From: Bacteroidota bacterium
GTDB lineage: Bacteria; Bacteroidota; Bacteroidia; Chitinophagales; Chitinophagaceae
Direction: 5' to 3'
Assembly: GCA_947447835.1 (NCBI GenBank)
Contig: CANFLP010000073.1
Location: 1-9,254, forward strand
Length of the DNA: 9,254 nucleotides
The translations under genes were made by a program, and so were the position numbers. The notes beneath the pieces are model-generated. The model did no database searches. It was not told the DNA's origin and worked only from the letters and a program-made list of their open reading frames with translations. This document shows, one piece after another, positions 7,273-9,254 of this stretch (positions are counted from its first letter, which is position 1; each line of letters opens with the position of its first letter).

Positions 7273-7280
7273 CAAATTTA
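7273..7280 (-). promoter_or_regulatory. Candidate -7 box for the GH13-pyrF unit
   Basis: The minus strand reads TAAATTTG, a full TAnnTTTG match, 20 nt upstream of the glycosidase ATG at 7252. Transcription would begin near 7268-7270, giving a short leader. It faces away from the lipoprotein box at 7297-7304, only 16 bp from it, so the two promoters share one small control region (7253-7307). No convincing -33 TTG was seen at the usual distance. Confidence 0.5.
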
Positions 7281-7296
7281 ACATTAATAATTGGCT

Positions 7297-7304
7297 TAAC
7301 TTTG
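7297..7304 (+). promoter_or_regulatory. Candidate -7 box for the small lipoprotein gene
   Basis: TAACTTTG matches TAnnTTTG and ends only 3 nt before the chosen ATG at 7308. If used, the mRNA would start at or within a base or two of the start codon. The box lies inside the frame that would be read from the earlier ATG at 7260, which is one reason for preferring 7308. Confidence 0.4.
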
Positions 7305-7307
7305 GGT

Positions 7308-7715
7308 ATGCTTAAAAATCTAATCCTTTACACTAGCCTCTTATTGGCAGTTACGAGTTGTAATTCACATAGCACAGCCGAAAAAGCAGATAACCCTTTA
7401 GATGGAGGCAGGTACTTTTTAGAAAACTACATGCAAGGGGACATGATAAAGGCGCAACAATATCTTTTTGTAGATGCAAAAAACCAGGCCTTTTTTGACC
7501 AAATGACCAAGGATTACTTTGCCATGGATAAGGAAGGTCGCATGCAAACTAGGCAGGCTCCCATTCAAATAGATGAGGTAAAGGCTTTGGATGCAAAGGC
7601 TAGTGTTATATATTATGAAAATTCTAATGACAAAGTGCAACGTTGGATTAAAGTAATTGAGACCCCTGATGGCTGGAAAGTAGATTTAAAATTCAGTTAT
7701 GGCCCTAAATTATAG
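7308..7715 (+). CDS. Small lipoprotein, possible NTF2-like (DUF4878-like) fold
   Basis: A 135-residue exported lipoprotein of unknown function. The first 18 residues form a lipoprotein signal: MLKN, a hydrophobic stretch, then lipobox VTSC with the acylated cysteine at C18. The mature part has helices rich in charged residues (about 30-80), then strands ending in RWIKVIETPDGWKVD (112-126). The W-x-V-x(n)-G-W-K-V ending resembles NTF2-like/DUF4878 small lipoproteins, but this is pattern resemblance only. An ATG at 7260 in the same frame would add 16 residues and a second hydrophobic stretch ahead of the signal peptide. The 7308 start gives a textbook signal peptide, so it is preferred. There is no acidic cluster right after the cysteine of the kind used as a surface-export signal in some Bacteroidota, so a periplasm-facing location is the default guess. 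Divergent from the GH13 gene. Confidence 0.8.
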   Translation: MLKNLILYTSLLLAVTSCNSHSTAEKADNPLDGGRYFLENYMQGDMIKAQQYLFVDAKNQAFFDQMTKDYFAMDKEGRMQTRQAPIQIDEVKALDAKASVIYYENSNDKVQRWIKVIETPDGWKVDLKFSYGPKL

Positions 7716-7734
7716 GTCAAAAAGATAAAATTTG

Positions 7735-7742
7735 TATATTTG
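7735..7742 (+). promoter_or_regulatory. Promoter -7 box for the 50-residue membrane protein
   Basis: TATATTTG is a full match to TAnnTTTG, located 20 nt past the lipoprotein stop and 38 nt before the ATG at 7781. It is followed by a leader rich in A and T (about 7746-7780, with runs such as AAAAACAAC and ATTAATATTAATACA) and no Shine-Dalgarno sequence. In Bacteroidota such A-rich leaders go with efficient translation. This is the best-formed promoter and leader in the window. Confidence 0.65.
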
Positions 7743-7780
7743 CCTCGTCTAAAAACAACTAATAAATTAATATTAATACA

Positions 7781-7933
7781 ATGGAAGCACAAAAAAATAC
7801 TAAAAAATACTGGGTTTACTGTTTTGCATGGTTAGCAATTATGGTAACCTTAATGATTGTATACAGAGAGTTTTTCTGGTTAGCGCTTCCAGGTACCGTT
7901 ACTTACTTCGCAAAAGCAATGGACATATTTTAA
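7781..7933 (+). CDS. 50-residue single- or double-pass membrane protein, unknown function
   Basis: A short gene encoding 50 residues that I do not recognise. The product starts with a polar, lysine-containing tail (MEAQKNTKKY), then a strongly hydrophobic aromatic-rich segment at about 11-27 (WVYCFAWLAIMVTLMIV), a charged YRE turn at 28-30, a second hydrophobic stretch FFWLALPGTVTYFA at 31-44, and a short end KAMDIF. It fits one transmembrane helix plus an interfacial helix, or a tight helical hairpin. Support for a real gene is contextual: a full TAnnTTTG box 38 nt upstream, an A-rich leader, a stop codon (TAA), and a strong hairpin terminator beginning 17 nt after the stop, which together make a complete stand-alone transcription unit. 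It does not match the small oxidase subunit CydX by sequence as I remember it. Partner and role are unknown. Confidence 0.78.
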   Translation: MEAQKNTKKYWVYCFAWLAIMVTLMIVYREFFWLALPGTVTYFAKAMDIF

Positions 7934-7949
7934 TAAAACGAAACTATAT

Positions 7950-7985
7950 AAAAAAAGGAGCTACACAATTGTAGCTCCTTTTTTT
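7950..7985. terminator. Bidirectional intrinsic terminator
   Basis: GGAGCTACA (7957-7965) and TGTAGCTCC (7970-7978) form a perfect 9-bp stem with the four-base loop CAAT. Seven A lie before the stem (7950-7956) and seven T after it (7979-7985), so the pairing can extend to 16 bp and there is a U tract in either direction of transcription. It lies between the convergent ends of the small membrane protein gene (stop at 7933) and the serine hydrolase gene (stop at 8010), and can serve both. Confidence 0.93.
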
Positions 7986-8009
7986 ATGCTTATATATTAG
8001 CTTTAATAT

Positions 8010-9158
8010 TTACTTCAAAATAGATAAGGCTGCAGCAACATAACTAAAATTCTCAGGTTGAGCATGGTGTATTGCTTTTGTAACCTTAGATTCTCCCAGA
8101 CGAACTACCACTGCATTTTTGTCTTTAATGATATATACATATTGTCCAAACAATCCATTTTGAGCAACTACCCTATGGCCTTGTTCGGAAAAAATCCAAT
8201 ATTGATAACCATAAAAATCAACAGGCTTCCCATCCTCATATGGATCCTTTAAATAGCTTGCTGCTGTGGTTGCTTCTTGAATATATTTTTGTGATACAAT
8301 TTGTTGATTACCCCATTTTCCATCCTGTAAAACCAATTGACCAAATCTTGCATAGTCTCTTGCAATACCATTAAAACAACAGAATGCTTTCTCGTGTTTC
8401 TTTTCGCCATCAGTAAGCCATTTAGCATCTGCTTCAGATCCCATGGGTACCATAAATTTTTCGGACACTAATGTTGAAATGGATTTGCCAAAAACATTTT
8501 CTACAACAAACCCCAATACCTGTGTATCTGCACTTCTATATTCCCAATTAACGCCTGCAGGCTCTTTTGGAACTAATTTGTTAATTAAAAATTCTTCATT
8601 ATCTCCATAATATGCAGACGCATTTAAACTAAAATAACTTCCATCAGACTCCTTATAATTAGAGCCTGAACTCATAGTTAACAGATCTTTGATTCTTAAT
8701 TTTTCCCAACCATCTTTTTTAAATCGAGGTACATAATCTCCAACTAAATCATTTACCGATTTGATTTTCCCTTCATCAATAGCAATTCCTATTAACAGTG
8801 ATATAATACTTTTTGCAGCAGAAAAAGATCCACTTAATGTATTAGGTGTATAGCTATCAAAATATTTTTCGTACAATAACTTCCCATCTTGAAACACTAA
8901 AAATGCATGGGTATTATTCGAATCAATAATTTCCATTAATGAATCGGGGATTTGTTTTTTGTTATAGTTGGAATCAACTGGCCAAAATTGTGTTTGTGGC
9001 GCTTTAGCTACAATATTATATGGATGTGTTTTATAATCATGAATGGTATGTTTTCCCCATTTAGCGAAATTTCGGAGATGCGAAAAATTGGGTGTAAAAG
9101 AAAGTCCCAATATTACCAATATAATAGCTAAAAGACCAATTGAAATTTTTTTAAGCAT
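8010..9158 (-). CDS. Membrane-anchored serine hydrolase, beta-lactamase/S12 family
   Basis: Penicillin-binding-fold serine hydrolase (Pfam Beta-lactamase, class C/EstB/6-aminohexanoate-dimer hydrolase type), 382 residues. An N-terminal uncleaved-looking helix (MLKK, then hydrophobic 5-20) should tether it to the inner membrane facing the periplasm. The catalytic SxxK is SAAK at 113-116 (nucleophile S113, base K116), preceded by SGSF. The second motif is YRS at 207-209. The region ending the catalytic fold reads AQNGLFGQYVYI (332-343), where classical enzymes have KTG or HTG, so the third motif departs from true beta-lactamases and resembles esterase/amidase-like members. Antibiotic hydrolysis is therefore not the expected role; the substrate could be an ester, amide or peptide. 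It stands alone, convergent with the small membrane protein and sharing its terminator. No full TAnnTTTG box was found in the 96 bp upstream before the window edge. Confidence 0.88.
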   Translation of the reverse strand: MLKKISIGLLAIILVILGLSFTPNFSHLRNFAKWGKHTIHDYKTHPYNIVAKAPQTQFWPVDSNYNKKQIPDSLMEIIDSNNTHAFLVFQDGKLLYEKYFDSYTPNTLSGSFSAAKSIISLLIGIAIDEGKIKSVNDLVGDYVPRFKKDGWEKLRIKDLLTMSSGSNYKESDGSYFSLNASAYYGDNEEFLINKLVPKEPAGVNWEYRSADTQVLGFVVENVFGKSISTLVSEKFMVPMGSEADAKWLTDGEKKHEKAFCCFNGIARDYARFGQLVLQDGKWGNQQIVSQKYIQEATTAASYLKDPYEDGKPVDFYGYQYWIFSEQGHRVVAQNGLFGQYVYIIKDKNAVVVRLGESKVTKAIHHAQPENFSYVAAALSILK

Positions 9159-9254
9159 GAAAGCGTTGTTTAGTTTATTTTGCAGTCCACTTAAACCTAA
9201 TGACCATTAAGCTGTTATTAGATAGGTGAACGGAAATTTAAATTACCAATTTTA

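Noticed and set aside
5111..8252. Other short open frames at 5111-5320, 6448-6696, 7419-7640 and 8058-8252
   Set aside because: Each is opposite a well-supported gene (pyrF, GH13, lipoprotein, serine hydrolase) and shows no motif of its own.
9159..9254. Possible promoter (TAGGTTTA, minus strand, 9192-9199) upstream of the serine hydrolase
   Set aside because: The final G of TAnnTTTG is missing and no -33 element is seen; the window ends 55 bp further on. Nothing firm could be called in these 96 bp.

Overview
The window reads as ordinary chromosome of an AT-rich member of the Bacteroidota. The best guess is the Chitinophagia/Sphingobacteriia side, but the sequence alone does not fix the genus. 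Three things support this: matches to the Bacteroidota -7 promoter box TAnnTTTG in front of most transcription units, A-rich leaders with no Shine-Dalgarno sequence before the start codons, and the protein types present (long-type PyrF, FtsK with a long acidic linker, GcdH, DUF423).

Layout, left to right. On the minus strand, 1-1631 is the N-terminal 543 residues of an FtsK DNA translocase; it runs off the left edge just after its Walker A motif. Upstream of it, also on the minus strand, lies a run read in the order gcdH (2656-3840), aroK (2110-2628), DUF423 membrane protein (1707-2120), with short gaps or overlaps that suggest one transcript. A compact 86-bp divergent promoter region (3841-3926) separates gcdH from a DctA-type dicarboxylate symporter on the plus strand (3927-5108). 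That gene converges, with a 7-bp gap, on pyrF (5116-5925, minus). pyrF sits 4 bp downstream of a secreted GH13 glycosidase (5930-7252, minus). A second divergent promoter region (7253-7307) separates the glycosidase from a small lipoprotein (7308-7715, plus). Next comes a 50-residue membrane protein gene (7781-7933, plus) with its own promoter. A perfect hairpin with an A tract on one side and a T tract on the other (7950-7985) closes this unit and also the convergent membrane-anchored serine hydrolase (8010-9158, minus).

The genes are mostly housekeeping and general metabolism: chromosome segregation (ftsK), shikimate pathway (aroK), de novo pyrimidines (pyrF), glutaryl-CoA oxidation (gcdH), dicarboxylate uptake (dctA) and alpha-glucan breakdown (GH13). 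They do not form one pathway. The only functional pairing suggested by layout is gcdH with dctA, which share a divergent promoter region; this is inference.

No mobile element, CRISPR array, RNA gene or defence system is visible. The observations most worth following up are the small membrane protein at 7781-7933, an 18-bp in-frame tandem repeat next to a palindrome in the FtsK linker (763-836), and -7 boxes placed so close to the ftsK and lipoprotein start codons that the mRNAs may be leaderless.
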